A DNA stretch of 26,118 nt. Origin: a virus. Position 1 is the stretch's first letter. Each line of letters starts with the position of its first letter. Below the pieces are notes generated by a model, which ran no database searches, was not told the origin of the DNA, and saw only the letters and a program-made list of their open reading frames with translations. The translations under genes and the position numbers were made by a program. Below, in pieces: positions 1-6,140 of the stretch. The stretch lies in the IMG/VR virus record IMGVR_UViG_3300025896_000173, positions 1 through 26,118 of that record; one strand, written 5' to 3'.

Positions 1-134
1 GCTTTTCATTCATCCAAAATTTATTTGAGTGAAATATTAATCCTTCAAAATTAATAAATTTATAAGCAATCATATCTAAATTTTTATTTAATAATCAATG
101 TTTTATTTAACAAAAAAGTTCTTATATCCAATAG
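1..134. other. No supported gene at left edge
   Basis: AT-rich sequence. Two ATGs on the minus strand near 9-13 are open to the window edge, so a truncated downstream gene could begin here, but the frame is too short to support. Confidence 0.3.
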
Positions 135-293
135 TTATACGCAATTTGGAAACTGCTCCGTAAATGCTTTCAGTATTTTAGGTAAGTCAATTTCATAAAT
201 CATTGTGTACTCTTGTTCACCTTGTTCTTTCTGAAACTTCTGTGTTTGCCACCATTTCCATATTTCAACATTGTCAGGAAAACTGCGTATAAC
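134..293. repeat. 14-bp inverted repeat within last gene
   Basis: GTTATACGCAATTT (134-147) and the reverse complement of 280-293 (GTTATACGCAGTTT) agree in 13 of 14 bases, with 10 consecutive perfect matches. The left arm covers the stop codon of the 70-aa gene and the right arm is in the middle of that gene. Confidence 0.55.
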
Positions 294-347
294 ATCGGTT
301 TTGTGCAATGCCGAGTTCTGTGCTTCATTCAACTTTTGTTCTTTCAT
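135..347 (-). CDS. Unknown 70-aa protein amid inverted repeats
   Basis: A 70-aa ORF downstream of the replication gene: MKEQKLNEAQNSALHKTDVI, then FPDNVEIWKWWQTQKFQKEQ and an IDLPKILKAFTEQFPNCV end. It is soluble and helical, with an aromatic WKWW cluster. I do not recognise it. It is the last gene of the window and its coding region is tied to two inverted repeats, so it may belong to a small mobile or exchanged cassette. The left 134 bases hold no gene I can support. Confidence 0.4.
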   Translation of the reverse strand: MKEQKLNEAQNSALHKTDVIRSFPDNVEIWKWWQTQKFQKEQGEQEYTMIYEIDLPKILKAFTEQFPNCV

Positions 348-404
348 TTTACTTTGTTTTTAAATTAAACATTTGTGCATTTTATTCGGCACTGCACAAA
401 GCCG
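296..404. repeat. Imperfect 19-bp inverted repeat around a start
   Basis: CGGTTTTGTGCAATGCCGA (296-314) and the reverse complement of 386-404, CGGCTTTGTGCAGTGCCGA, agree in 17 of 19 bases. The repeat encloses 71 bases including the ATG at 347. The arms flank the start of the 70-aa gene and begin two bases after the repeat ending at 293. Confidence 0.6.
372..400 (-). terminator. Hairpin after replication gene
   Basis: TTTGTGCA (372-379) and TGCACAAA (393-400) form a perfect 8-bp stem with a 13-base loop, 12 bases beyond the replication gene's stop. The following minus-strand sequence is TGTTTAATTT, a poor U-run, so termination is weak at best. It overlaps part of a larger inverted repeat (296-314/386-404). 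Confidence 0.35.
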
Positions 405-411
405 TTTTCCG

Positions 412-1146
412 TTAAGTATTTTCATCGTGTATCATATTAAGTGCCTCTTTAGCTGAATTAACCATTGATTCCATTTTGCTCGGTTGACCATTGGACAAAT
501 TTTGTCCTTTTTTATTAAAGTCTTTTTTAACCCATCGTTCTAATCTACTCTTTACACTCCAAGTTTCTTGAAGTTCTTGTTTGAATTTAGTATTAGATTT
601 ATTAGGTTCAGTCCAGTATTCATAAAATTCTAATAAAGTTTCACGACCATAAATTTCTAAATAAGGTTTGAGTGTGTCAGCAAATTTTAATTTGCGGTCT
701 TCTATATCATTTACTTTAATTTCTTTTTCTTTTATTTCCTTTAATTTCTTTTCCTTTATAGCATTGCTATTGGATTGCGTTGGCAATGCGTTCGCATCAC
801 TTTTATTTTTATCCCATCTATAACGTGCTGATTCGCTTGCTTTTTTACTTTTAGCATCTCGTTCATCTAATCTTTTTTGAACTGACATTGAACCAAAAAT
901 ACCATCATTAATAACAAACAATTCAAAGTCATTTATAATGCTTTTTACTAATTCATTTGTGGTTCTTAAATCATAGGCTATAATATCGTAATCCAATTGC
1001 AATGCGTTCGCATTATTATAAAGGTCTTCAACTATTGCCCAAAATAAACCATAACCCAAATACCCATGCTTAGATATTAGTTTTTTTATTTTTTGGTCGT
1101 TTCTTGTATTATAATCGTGACTAAAGTAAAAAGTGTCTTTGCTCAT
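412..1146 (-). CDS. Replication initiator-like protein (DUF4373 type)
   Basis: A 244-aa protein from the ATG at 1146. The frame is open to a TTG at 1191, but MSKDTFYFSHDYNTRNDQKI is the expected start of a DUF4373/Lin1244-like N-terminal domain. That domain (about 1-95) reads HGYLGYGLFWAIVEDLY and is probably a DNA-binding winged helix. A Lys/Glu-rich linker follows (about 130-150), then a C-terminal domain with EFYEYWTEPNKSNTKF, QELQETWSVKSRLERWV, the common end of such proteins. In Bacteroidota phages these are the putative initiators or helicase-loader proteins. The gene contains two identical palindrome-bearing repeats and a pyrimidine-rich tract (plus strand), like the lambda O-gene origin. 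Function is inferred from family and position. Confidence 0.75.
   Translation of the reverse strand: MSKDTFYFSHDYNTRNDQKIKKLISKHGYLGYGLFWAIVEDLYNNANALQLDYDIIAYDLRTTNELVKSIINDFELFVINDGIFGSMSVQKRLDERDAKSKKASESARYRWDKNKSDANALPTQSNSNAIKEKKLKEIKEKEIKVNDIEDRKLKFADTLKPYLEIYGRETLLEFYEYWTEPNKSNTKFKQELQETWSVKSRLERWVKKDFNKKGQNLSNGQPSKMESMVNSAKEALNMIHDENT
783..797. repeat. Palindrome-bearing 15-bp repeat, copy 1
   Basis: The plus strand reads GCAATGCGTTCGCAT and includes the perfect palindrome ATGCG-TT-CGCAT. An identical copy lies at 999-1013, also inside the replication gene. It is a candidate initiator-binding site, but there are only two exact copies. Confidence 0.5.
999..1013. repeat. Palindrome-bearing 15-bp repeat, copy 2
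   Basis: Identical in all 15 bases to 783-797 and in the same orientation, 216 bases apart. The protein context reads ANAL in both places, so codon coincidence is a partial alternative explanation. Confidence 0.5.
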
Positions 1147-1147
1147 C

Positions 1148-1246
1148 TTACTGCATAAAAAAAGCATCGCTACTTTCTCTGTTTGACACAATCCCGAATG
1201 AAGGATTACAGATACTTATAACGATGCTTAATTTAAATTTCTTCAT
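1148..1246 (-). CDS. Possible 32-codon leader ORF
   Basis: ATG at 1246 to TAA at 1148, ending one base before the replication gene's ATG. The predicted peptide begins MKKFKLSIVISICNPSFG. It spans three arms of the inverted-repeat leader, so its translation would affect the folding. It has no recognised homologue and could be a chance ORF. Confidence 0.25.
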   Translation of the reverse strand: MKKFKLSIVISICNPSFGIVSNRESSDAFFMQ

Positions 1247-1272
1247 ATTCTCATTTTGGCAAGGTGTCAAAC
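1162..1272 (-). promoter_or_regulatory. Leader with two interleaved inverted repeats
   Basis: Four arms lie in transcription order: GTTTGACAC (1272-1264), AAGCATCG (1229-1222), GTGTCAAAC (1189-1181) and CGATGCTT (1169-1162). The first pairs with the third (9 bp), the second with the fourth (8 bp). The two stems cross, so they could form a pseudoknot or exclude one another. The last arm is followed by further T residues to 1157, like a terminator. Together they suggest an attenuator. Confidence 0.4.
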
Positions 1273-1294
1273 TTGTTGCTCCAATTTTCTTTTA

Positions 1295-1302
1295 CAAATA
1301 TA
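1295..1302 (-). promoter_or_regulatory. Candidate -7 box (TATATTTG)
   Basis: TATATTTG on the minus strand matches TAnnTTTG and lies about 150 bases upstream of the replication gene ATG. No convincing -33 box is seen. A start near 1289 would give a leader of about 145 bases containing the interleaved inverted repeats at 1162-1272. Confidence 0.4.
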
Positions 1303-1389
1303 CAATCTACTTAATGAAATAATAGAATAATTTTAAGAGATATTTTTTCACAAATAATTCCCATACTGTTATAGTTATGATTATCTTTA

Positions 1390-1653
1390 TCATTGGTAAC
1401 TATTGATTAGCTTTTTAGATGTCTTTTTGAAGTCAAGCGAATACTCAATGAATGAACAACTATTGCCAAATATTGACAATTTAGTAACTCTTTCTTTTTT
1501 GATTGAGAATCCCAGTGCAATGATGTCAGCTATTCTTTGAGGTAACTTGGTGCAGTACCCAAATTGCTTTTGAGTAGCTTGAATTGATGTGATTTTGTTG
1601 CCTGCTATCAAGTAGCAGATGATTGATTCGGTTTGTGTTTTTGGTTTTTTCAT
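1390..1653 (-). CDS. Small helix-turn-helix protein (HTH_39-like)
   Basis: An 87-aa probable DNA-binding protein. The stretch TQTESIICYLIAGNKITSIQ followed by a CTKLPQRIADIIALGFSIKK segment matches the winged-HTH pattern of Bacteroidota phage proteins (HTH_39-type): a short N-terminal helix, an HTH with QATQKQFG, then IADIIALGF. Its basic N-terminus (MKKPK) fits DNA binding. It precedes the replication gene and is separated from it by about 240 bases containing a candidate -7 box and inverted repeats, so it could act there. Confidence 0.72.
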   Translation of the reverse strand: MKKPKTQTESIICYLIAGNKITSIQATQKQFGYCTKLPQRIADIIALGFSIKKERVTKLSIFGNSCSFIEYSLDFKKTSKKLINSYQ

Positions 1654-1673
1654 GTGTTTATTGGTTTGGTTTT

Positions 1674-1916
1674 TTAAAATAAATTTAATTGTTGTTTAGG
1701 TCTTGTGCAAGTTACTTCTGAAACTATTGATATGTTTTCCTTTAATAATGGTAAATAATAAGTATTATCTTCTTTATAACTATGACAATATTTGCAAGGT
1801 TTTGATTTTAATTCAGAATGACCAGTGCATAATACACTACCAATTTTTATGTCATTGTATAACTCGCATGGTTTTATATAAACTCCTGAATCAAATTCTG
1901 CAATTTCAGTTATCAT
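1674..1916 (-). CDS. Small cysteine-rich protein
   Basis: An 80-aa protein with a possible zinc site: C30, H33, C41, C44 and H45 in the order CTGH ... CKYCH. Residues 1-29 are acidic and 46-80 include YYLPLLKENISIVSEV and a final RPKQQLNLF. Function unknown; the metal site could be structural. It ends 20 bases before the HTH gene begins and starts one base after the alpha-CTD-like gene ends. Confidence 0.65.
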   Translation of the reverse strand: MITEIAEFDSGVYIKPCELYNDIKIGSVLCTGHSELKSKPCKYCHSYKEDNTYYLPLLKENISIVSEVTCTRPKQQLNLF

Positions 1917-1917
1917 T

Positions 1918-2265
1918 TTATTTATTTAGGTTTTTTAAAATGTATTGTAATTCACTAAGACATTTGTTGCCGAAATTTCGGATTCTCAAAAGGTCTCTGT
2001 CGCTTAATTGCTCTAAGTCTTTTAAGGTGTAGATTTTGTTATCAAGTAAGCAATTCTTAGTTCTTACCGACAAATCCATGTCTTTTATGTAGACTTGTTG
2101 TTCAGGTTCTTTTTTCTCATTATTTTCTTCGTTGTGCTTTAATAAGCCTGCAAATAGATTCTTTTCATGATACCTAAGCATTCCTAATGCTTCAAGTGGT
2201 GTAACTTCATCAGTCCATTTAATAGAGGTCTGTAATCCATTGTATTCTATTGTTATTGTTTTCAT
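1918..2265 (-). CDS. RNA polymerase alpha-CTD-like protein
   Basis: A 115-aa protein whose C-terminal part (about 58-115) closely resembles the DNA-binding C-terminal domain of bacterial RNA polymerase alpha. In E. coli alpha numbering, R265 corresponds to R68, N268 to N71, C269 to C72, N294 to N97, G296 to G99 and K298 to K101; S299 is replaced by C102 and K291 by R94. These are the residues that contact UP-element DNA. The start of the domain reads DLSVRTKNCL and the second helix-hairpin region LLRIRNFGNKCLSEL. Residues 1-50 are a separate domain (TITIEYNGLQTSIKW, then a helix) of unknown function. It may bind promoters or the host polymerase; this is an inference. It overlaps NinG by four bases. 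Confidence 0.82.
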   Translation of the reverse strand: MKTITIEYNGLQTSIKWTDEVTPLEALGMLRYHEKNLFAGLLKHNEENNEKKEPEQQVYIKDMDLSVRTKNCLLDNKIYTLKDLEQLSDRDLLRIRNFGNKCLSELQYILKNLNK

Positions 2266-2789
2266 TTTATTTTGTATTTGTTTTTAATTAATTGTAATTC
2301 TTCTATTGTCCATTTCTTTGTTCGTGTTTCATTTGCTAATTCTTCAAGTGCGATAACCTGCTCAAGTCCTATTTTGTTAATCAATCCTTGTCGGTATGCT
2401 GCGGTGTTCCCATCTAAGTATTGGTTACAATAGCTGCATTGTTTATTCACGTTCCTTTCATCAAATATAACTCCGCTGTATATCTCCGCTTTCAAGTAAT
2501 GCCCACCATCCCATTTAGCTTCGGTCGTTCCACAACTTATACAAGGCTCTTTTATATCTCGTAATCTTACCCACTTTTGAAAGTGTAACTTAATCGGATT
2601 GCGTAATTGTGCTTGCGTTTTAAGTTTCTGTTTAGCTTCGGATTTGATTTCGGAATTAACCCTCTTAATACTTGTTTTCTTTGGGTGCAATTTACCCCAC
2701 TCAATAGAATGTTCGAAAGAGCAAATTGATTGTAGTGGTTTTTTTGGTATAAAATATTCTTTACAATATTTACATCTCTTTTTTTTCAT
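2262..2789 (-). CDS. ninG: NinG-like recombination endonuclease
   Basis: A 175-aa NinG/Rap-like protein, in lambda a Holliday-junction resolving endonuclease. It has an N-terminal zinc site (C6-x2-C9, C23, H27), then KWVRLRDIKEPCISCGTTEA (about 92-111), the conserved DGGHYL (114-119) and the VNKQCSYCNQYLDGN segment with further cysteines (134-148), ending in a basic helix. These are the family's key elements and spacing. It is encoded next to the recombination pair, consistent with resolving branched intermediates, and it overlaps the next gene's start by 4 bases. Confidence 0.88.
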   Translation of the reverse strand: MKKKRCKYCKEYFIPKKPLQSICSFEHSIEWGKLHPKKTSIKRVNSEIKSEAKQKLKTQAQLRNPIKLHFQKWVRLRDIKEPCISCGTTEAKWDGGHYLKAEIYSGVIFDERNVNKQCSYCNQYLDGNTAAYRQGLINKIGLEQVIALEELANETRTKKWTIEELQLIKNKYKIK

Positions 2790-3318
2790 AATATGCTACA
2801 TCGTGATTATTATTATAAACCCCACTCAATGCCCTACAAATATTTGACGAATCAATTTTTCTATCTTTACTAAAATCACTTATAGAATCATATATTTTAC
2901 CAGTTCTTAAACATATAACCTTTTTAGCAACTAATTTTTTTCTCTCTTTTAATCCATCATCCATTAATCCATTTTTATAAGCATGTCGCATATTTTCAGA
3001 TTTAGTAACCCATTCTAAATTTTCTACCCTATCATCAGCCTTGTTACAATTAATATGATTTACCTCTTCCTTATTATCTTTATTTTCAATAAATGCAATA
3101 GCTACAAGTCTACAAATTCTTTTGTTTATATAATTTAAACTAATGCAATTGTAACCCTTAACATATTTTGGCTTCATTATTTTTTCTTTTCTTACTCTAA
3201 AAAATTCTTTGCCAGTCGTGTTATGCTTATAAGGTATTTTCTTTTCAAGAACCTTTACTCTACCTAAATTACTGACCATGTAATTTTCAAAACCATCAAT
3301 TAATTTCCATATTTCCAT
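2770..3318 (-). CDS. Free-standing NUMOD4/HNH homing endonuclease
   Basis: A 182-aa homing-type endonuclease. It begins with a NUMOD4 motif (EIWKLIDGFENYMVSNLGRV), followed by an HNH_3 nuclease core at about 60-112 (RLVAIAFIENK, VNHINCNKADDRVENLEWVT, SENMRHA); H88 and N100 are the likely catalytic or metal-site residues. Residues 131-180 look like a partial NUMOD1-type DNA-binding module (TGKIYDSISDFSKD, IDSSNICRALSG). It makes a site-specific DNA cut that spreads its own gene. It is inserted between exonuclease and NinG genes, overlaps NinG by 20 bases, and is preceded by a 107-base gap unlike the tight packing elsewhere. Confidence 0.88.
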   Translation of the reverse strand: MEIWKLIDGFENYMVSNLGRVKVLEKKIPYKHNTTGKEFFRVRKEKIMKPKYVKGYNCISLNYINKRICRLVAIAFIENKDNKEEVNHINCNKADDRVENLEWVTKSENMRHAYKNGLMDDGLKERKKLVAKKVICLRTGKIYDSISDFSKDRKIDSSNICRALSGVYNNNHDVAYYEKKEM

Positions 3319-3322
3319 ACTA

Positions 3323-3330
3323 CAAATATA
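3323..3330 (-). promoter_or_regulatory. Candidate -7 box (TATATTTG)
   Basis: The minus strand reads TATATTTG, matching the Bacteroidota -7 consensus TAnnTTTG, five bases upstream of the endonuclease ATG. No clear -33 TTTG is present. A GGTTAACC palindrome lies nearby (around 3342-3349). If real, the mRNA would have almost no leader. Confidence 0.3.
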
Positions 3331-3425
3331 TGCACAATTAGGTTAACCCTATTGTTTAATTTTACACAATTTATACCTTGTTTAAGCTATTGAATTGAGT
3401 GAATTGTTTTTTGCAGAATTTGCAC

Positions 3426-4088
3426 TTAGCCATTCAGTTGTTTTAAAAGTTTATCACGATAATTTGAAGCAGCGTTTATCTTATCCATTAAAAGTTCAAC
3501 CCTGCCATAGTCGTATGGAATAGTTACATAATGAACTTGATTATCGTGTTGCTTTATTCTTGGGTCGTAACTCATTAAAATTGCCTCTTTTCTTTGCGTT
3601 AGGAACATATTTAATTGACACTGGTCATAGTACATCGGATATTCTTTTTGGATGTTGTCAGCGTTCACAAATAACTTATTATAAAGGTGTGTATCTGAGT
3701 TTGGGCATTTGATTTCAACTATCTTATCTTTTAAGATGACATCAGGAGTTCCGCCACATATTCCCATATAAGTAAAGAAAACAAAACCACCAACCGAAGT
3801 ATAGATAAAGTCATTATCATTCACATCCAATCCGTTATCCTCAGCATATCGTAATACCGCTTGGCTCTCATTTTCTAATCCCCATTCAATAGCTGCGTTA
3901 AAGATGTCGGGTTTTGGCTCGCCTACCTGGTCATTGATTGTTTCTAATATGTAAGATACTGCACCAACTGAAAGTCCTGTTTCGCTCTTTCCATTAGCTG
4001 TTAATTTGTTGATATTGGATGCTGTGAATAAACCTTTGCGGTATTCTTTCCATTGTTCCTTTGTTTCGAAAATAAATCTCTCTATCAT
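3426..4088 (-). CDS. YqaJ/lambda-Exo-type exonuclease
   Basis: A 220-aa PD-(D/E)xK exonuclease that degrades dsDNA from the end to leave ssDNA for annealing. Expected motifs: an N-terminal WKEYRKGLFTASNINKLTAN (substrate-contact helix, with the conserved R and S), E73/E75 in the NAAIEWGLENE helix, GGTPDVI with D115, EIKCP with E124 and K126, and a Gln/Tyr segment YYDQCQLNMFLT (153-164) in the position of the family's QxxxM motif. The length is typical. It is operonic with the annealing protein, a RecET/Red-like two-component system. Confidence 0.88.
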   Translation of the reverse strand: MIERFIFETKEQWKEYRKGLFTASNINKLTANGKSETGLSVGAVSYILETINDQVGEPKPDIFNAAIEWGLENESQAVLRYAEDNGLDVNDNDFIYTSVGGFVFFTYMGICGGTPDVILKDKIVEIKCPNSDTHLYNKLFVNADNIQKEYPMYYDQCQLNMFLTQRKEAILMSYDPRIKQHDNQVHYVTIPYDYGRVELLMDKINAASNYRDKLLKQLNG

Positions 4089-4627
4089 ATATTTTTCTCC
4101 TTATTTGATTTGATGAAGTTCAATGTATCTGCATCCACTTTAAATTCGATTGTATCACGTCTGTTTAAGTTAGCACCAAATAAGTTTCCGAACATATCGC
4201 AGGCGTCTTTTATCGCTATGGTCTTAGCTATTGGATAAGCCATTTGTAATGCTCCATTATTGATATTAGCAAGGTCGGCAGGTGATGTATCTTTTTTGGT
4301 TTGTAATTGACAAGCACCAATCCCATCATGAAAATTCCACTCATTGTTGGTTGGGTTTAAATAGTGAACTCGGACCGTTACCCATACACCATTAAAGGCT
4401 GTACCTTGATTAGTAATCTCAATTTTGTACTGCTTAAAGATTTTCTTTAATAAATGTTCAACCTTGTCAATAGGAAGGTAATTGTAATCTCGAATGTAGG
4501 GATGTTTCTTCACCCACGTTGCAGGCGGTTGCTGGCTTAGTAATAAATTAAAAGCATCATTCTTGTAGCTTAATTCAACATCTTGTGTTAAATCGCTAAG
4601 TGTTGGTAGTGTTTGTTTGTCTGTCAT
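4085..4627 (-). CDS. Single-strand annealing protein (Rad52-like)
   Basis: A 180-aa protein with the features of small phage annealing proteins of the Rad52/ERF superfamily: YLPIDKVEHLLKKIFKQYKI near 51-70, GVWVTVRVHYLNPTNNEWNF near 80-99, DGIGACQLQT and then GALQMAYPIAKTIAIKDACD (about 126-145) with a GNLFGANLNRRD tail, a segment order I associate with such recombinases. It should bind ssDNA and anneal complementary strands with the help of the neighbouring exonuclease. Its stop overlaps the exonuclease ATG by four bases, so the pair is translated together. The exact subfamily is not certain. Confidence 0.72.
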   Translation of the reverse strand: MTDKQTLPTLSDLTQDVELSYKNDAFNLLLSQQPPATWVKKHPYIRDYNYLPIDKVEHLLKKIFKQYKIEITNQGTAFNGVWVTVRVHYLNPTNNEWNFHDGIGACQLQTKKDTSPADLANINNGALQMAYPIAKTIAIKDACDMFGNLFGANLNRRDTIEFKVDADTLNFIKSNKEKNI

Positions 4628-4854
4628 TTTAGTAGTTCATTAATTTGGTTAATGGTCTGTTTGTATTGTTTCTCGTTATGTTTGATTTGGGCTTCGCAGT
4701 TTGTGATTTGAGTAAGAAACAATCTACTACTTTGTGTATCTTGTACTTGACTCCATTTCTCCTGCAAGTATATAATTTGCTCTTTATAATCCCTTATTAA
4801 ATTTAAAATTTGTCTTAAATTAGTGGTTAAATCTTCAATTAATTGGTAGTTCAT
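4624..4854 (-). CDS. Small coiled-coil protein
   Basis: A 76-aa protein, mostly helical with heptad-like Leu/Ile spacing (LTTNLRQILNLIRDYKEQII, CEAQIKHNEKQYKQTINQIN). It is likely a coiled coil or a small oligomeric accessory protein. It overlaps the annealing-protein gene by four bases (ATGA), so it may be a partner in recombination; this is inferred from position only. Confidence 0.55.
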   Translation of the reverse strand: MNYQLIEDLTTNLRQILNLIRDYKEQIIYLQEKWSQVQDTQSSRLFLTQITNCEAQIKHNEKQYKQTINQINELLK

Positions 4855-5048
4855 TTTAGTTCTTTTAGTAATTGGTTAAATAATTCTGTTGCCTCTTTTG
4901 TTGATGATCGGTACTGGACTATGCCGACCCCTTTCTTATAATGGATTATTCGATAATTAGCATTGGTTAAATCACGTTCTAATGCTAATTGCTCTGTTTT
5001 ACCCCATCTATATTGTAATCGCTTGTGGGTTGGCTTTTCTCTACTCAT
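4851..5048 (-). CDS. Small basic early protein
   Basis: A 65-aa basic protein: MSREKPTHKRLQYRWGKTEQ, LERDLTNANYRIIHYKKGVG and an EATELFNQLLKELK helix. It might be a nucleic-acid-binding protein, but no motif is recognised. It overlaps its neighbours by 4-8 bases. Confidence 0.55.
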   Translation of the reverse strand: MSREKPTHKRLQYRWGKTEQLALERDLTNANYRIIHYKKGVGIVQYRSSTKEATELFNQLLKELK

Positions 5049-5274
5049 AATTCAAACCTCCTTTGTTCGTTAGTGCGGTGTATTCAATCTGCAAACGTGC
5101 GACTAATTCGGTTTGTTTATCCCACTCGTTGAGTGCTGCGGTGCATTCTTTGTATGCTTCATCGGTCTCATACAAGTATCTTCTATTCAATGCTGCGGTG
5201 TGGTTTCTTTGGCACTCAAATAATCGGTTCTTTTGCCTTTGCAATTCTCTGTATTCTATGCTTATTTCTCTCAT
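5041..5274 (-). CDS. Small coiled-coil protein
   Basis: A 77-aa protein, charged and almost wholly helical (EYRELQRQKNRLFECQRNHT ... EWDKQTELVARLQIEYTAL), so probably coiled coil. It overlaps both neighbours by 4-8 bases. Its function is unknown. It may be an oligomeric partner of other early proteins. Confidence 0.55.
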   Translation of the reverse strand: MREISIEYRELQRQKNRLFECQRNHTAALNRRYLYETDEAYKECTAALNEWDKQTELVARLQIEYTALTNKGGLNYE

Positions 5275-5534
5275 ATTATTTTAGTTATTAGTGGGAATGA
5301 TTCGTTTACTTTAAATTCGTTTATTCGTTCTTGCGTTTCTGCCATTAATGTTTCTAAGTACTTTCGTGCATCTGATTCTTTTACAAATAATGTTCTATCA
5401 ACTACATCAGCCCTTCCATTATGATGGCTGTGGCATACTTCAAATAGTTTCTTTTCATAAAGATATTGCAATCTGAAACCATTTGCACCTATGGAGGTCT
5501 GCTCGAGTGTTTTTATATTTCTTGGTCTGCCCAT
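5271..5534 (-). CDS. Unknown small early protein
   Basis: An 87-aa protein from the ATG at 5534, chosen because it overlaps the upstream stop as TAATG; the frame is open upstream to 5585 but that would overlap by 52 bases. It begins MGRPRNIKTLEQTSIGANGF, contains HSHHNGRADV and ends with a helical ETLMAETQERINEF segment. The basic N-terminus and His-rich stretch could bind nucleic acid or metal; no family is recognised. Confidence 0.6.
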   Translation of the reverse strand: MGRPRNIKTLEQTSIGANGFRLQYLYEKKLFEVCHSHHNGRADVVDRTLFVKESDARKYLETLMAETQERINEFKVNESFPLITKII

Positions 5535-6139
5535 TATGGTTCTATTATTATTGGTTGTCCACCCATGTTTAAATATGCTTGGCAAATTTCTTCTAATGAC
5601 ATATCGTTCAAATCATACATTACTGGTATCTCTTTATGTTCAGGTACTCCAAAATCGCAGGTGTCAATTAGTGCGGTGTCTTTGTATTCGCTAATTGCGG
5701 TTAATACTTGGTCATAATTAAGGATTGAATTGAATATAAAATTAGATTGCTTAGGTGTGTATTGGACCTCTATGATATGTCCTAATGTATCGTGTATTGT
5801 ACTTACTGCATACTCAACTTCAAATCCATAATTTCGACTAATATCTATTGCTGCTAATAACTTGTCAAAATCTGACTTGTCAAGTTTTAATTCAAAGCTA
5901 TGTTTCCACATCTTGCGAATAAACCAATCCATTTTATCGGGGCAATGTTTCATCATACTTTCGTAAATATCTGAAAACATTTTGCGGGCTGTTTCAACCT
6001 CATACAATACAATTATCATGTCTGTTGCAATATTGAATAGTGAACGATAGTTTGGTGATGTAAAAGTTTCTTCGCTGTCTAATTGCTCTTGAAAATTGCG
6101 AATTAGGCATTCTTTAGTAGTTTGGTGTGGTGTTGTCAT
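5534..6139 (-). CDS. Unknown 201-aa early protein
   Basis: The largest gene of the early cluster, 201 aa. The first 115 residues are helical (LFNIATDMIIVLYEVETARK, WFIRKMWKHSFELKLDKSDF), followed by a more mixed region and an acidic end (MYDLNDMSLEEICQAYLNMGG). There is no obvious active-site motif, signal peptide or membrane helix. I do not recognise it. It overlaps the next gene by one base (TAATG), indicating coupled translation. Confidence 0.6.
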   Translation of the reverse strand: MTTPHQTTKECLIRNFQEQLDSEETFTSPNYRSLFNIATDMIIVLYEVETARKMFSDIYESMMKHCPDKMDWFIRKMWKHSFELKLDKSDFDKLLAAIDISRNYGFEVEYAVSTIHDTLGHIIEVQYTPKQSNFIFNSILNYDQVLTAISEYKDTALIDTCDFGVPEHKEIPVMYDLNDMSLEEICQAYLNMGGQPIIIEP

Positions 6140-6140
6140 T

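Noticed and set aside
1-13. Truncated minus-strand gene start at the window edge
   Set aside because: ATGs near 9-13 are open to the edge but only a few codons are visible.
134-404. Integron attC sites
   Set aside because: Inverted repeats are present but the RYYYAAC/GTTRRRY core pattern is not convincingly matched and no integron integrase is visible.
1703-2032. 109-aa plus-strand ORF
   Set aside because: Antisense shadow of the cysteine-rich and alpha-CTD-like genes; all clear genes are on the minus strand and it shows no recognisable features.
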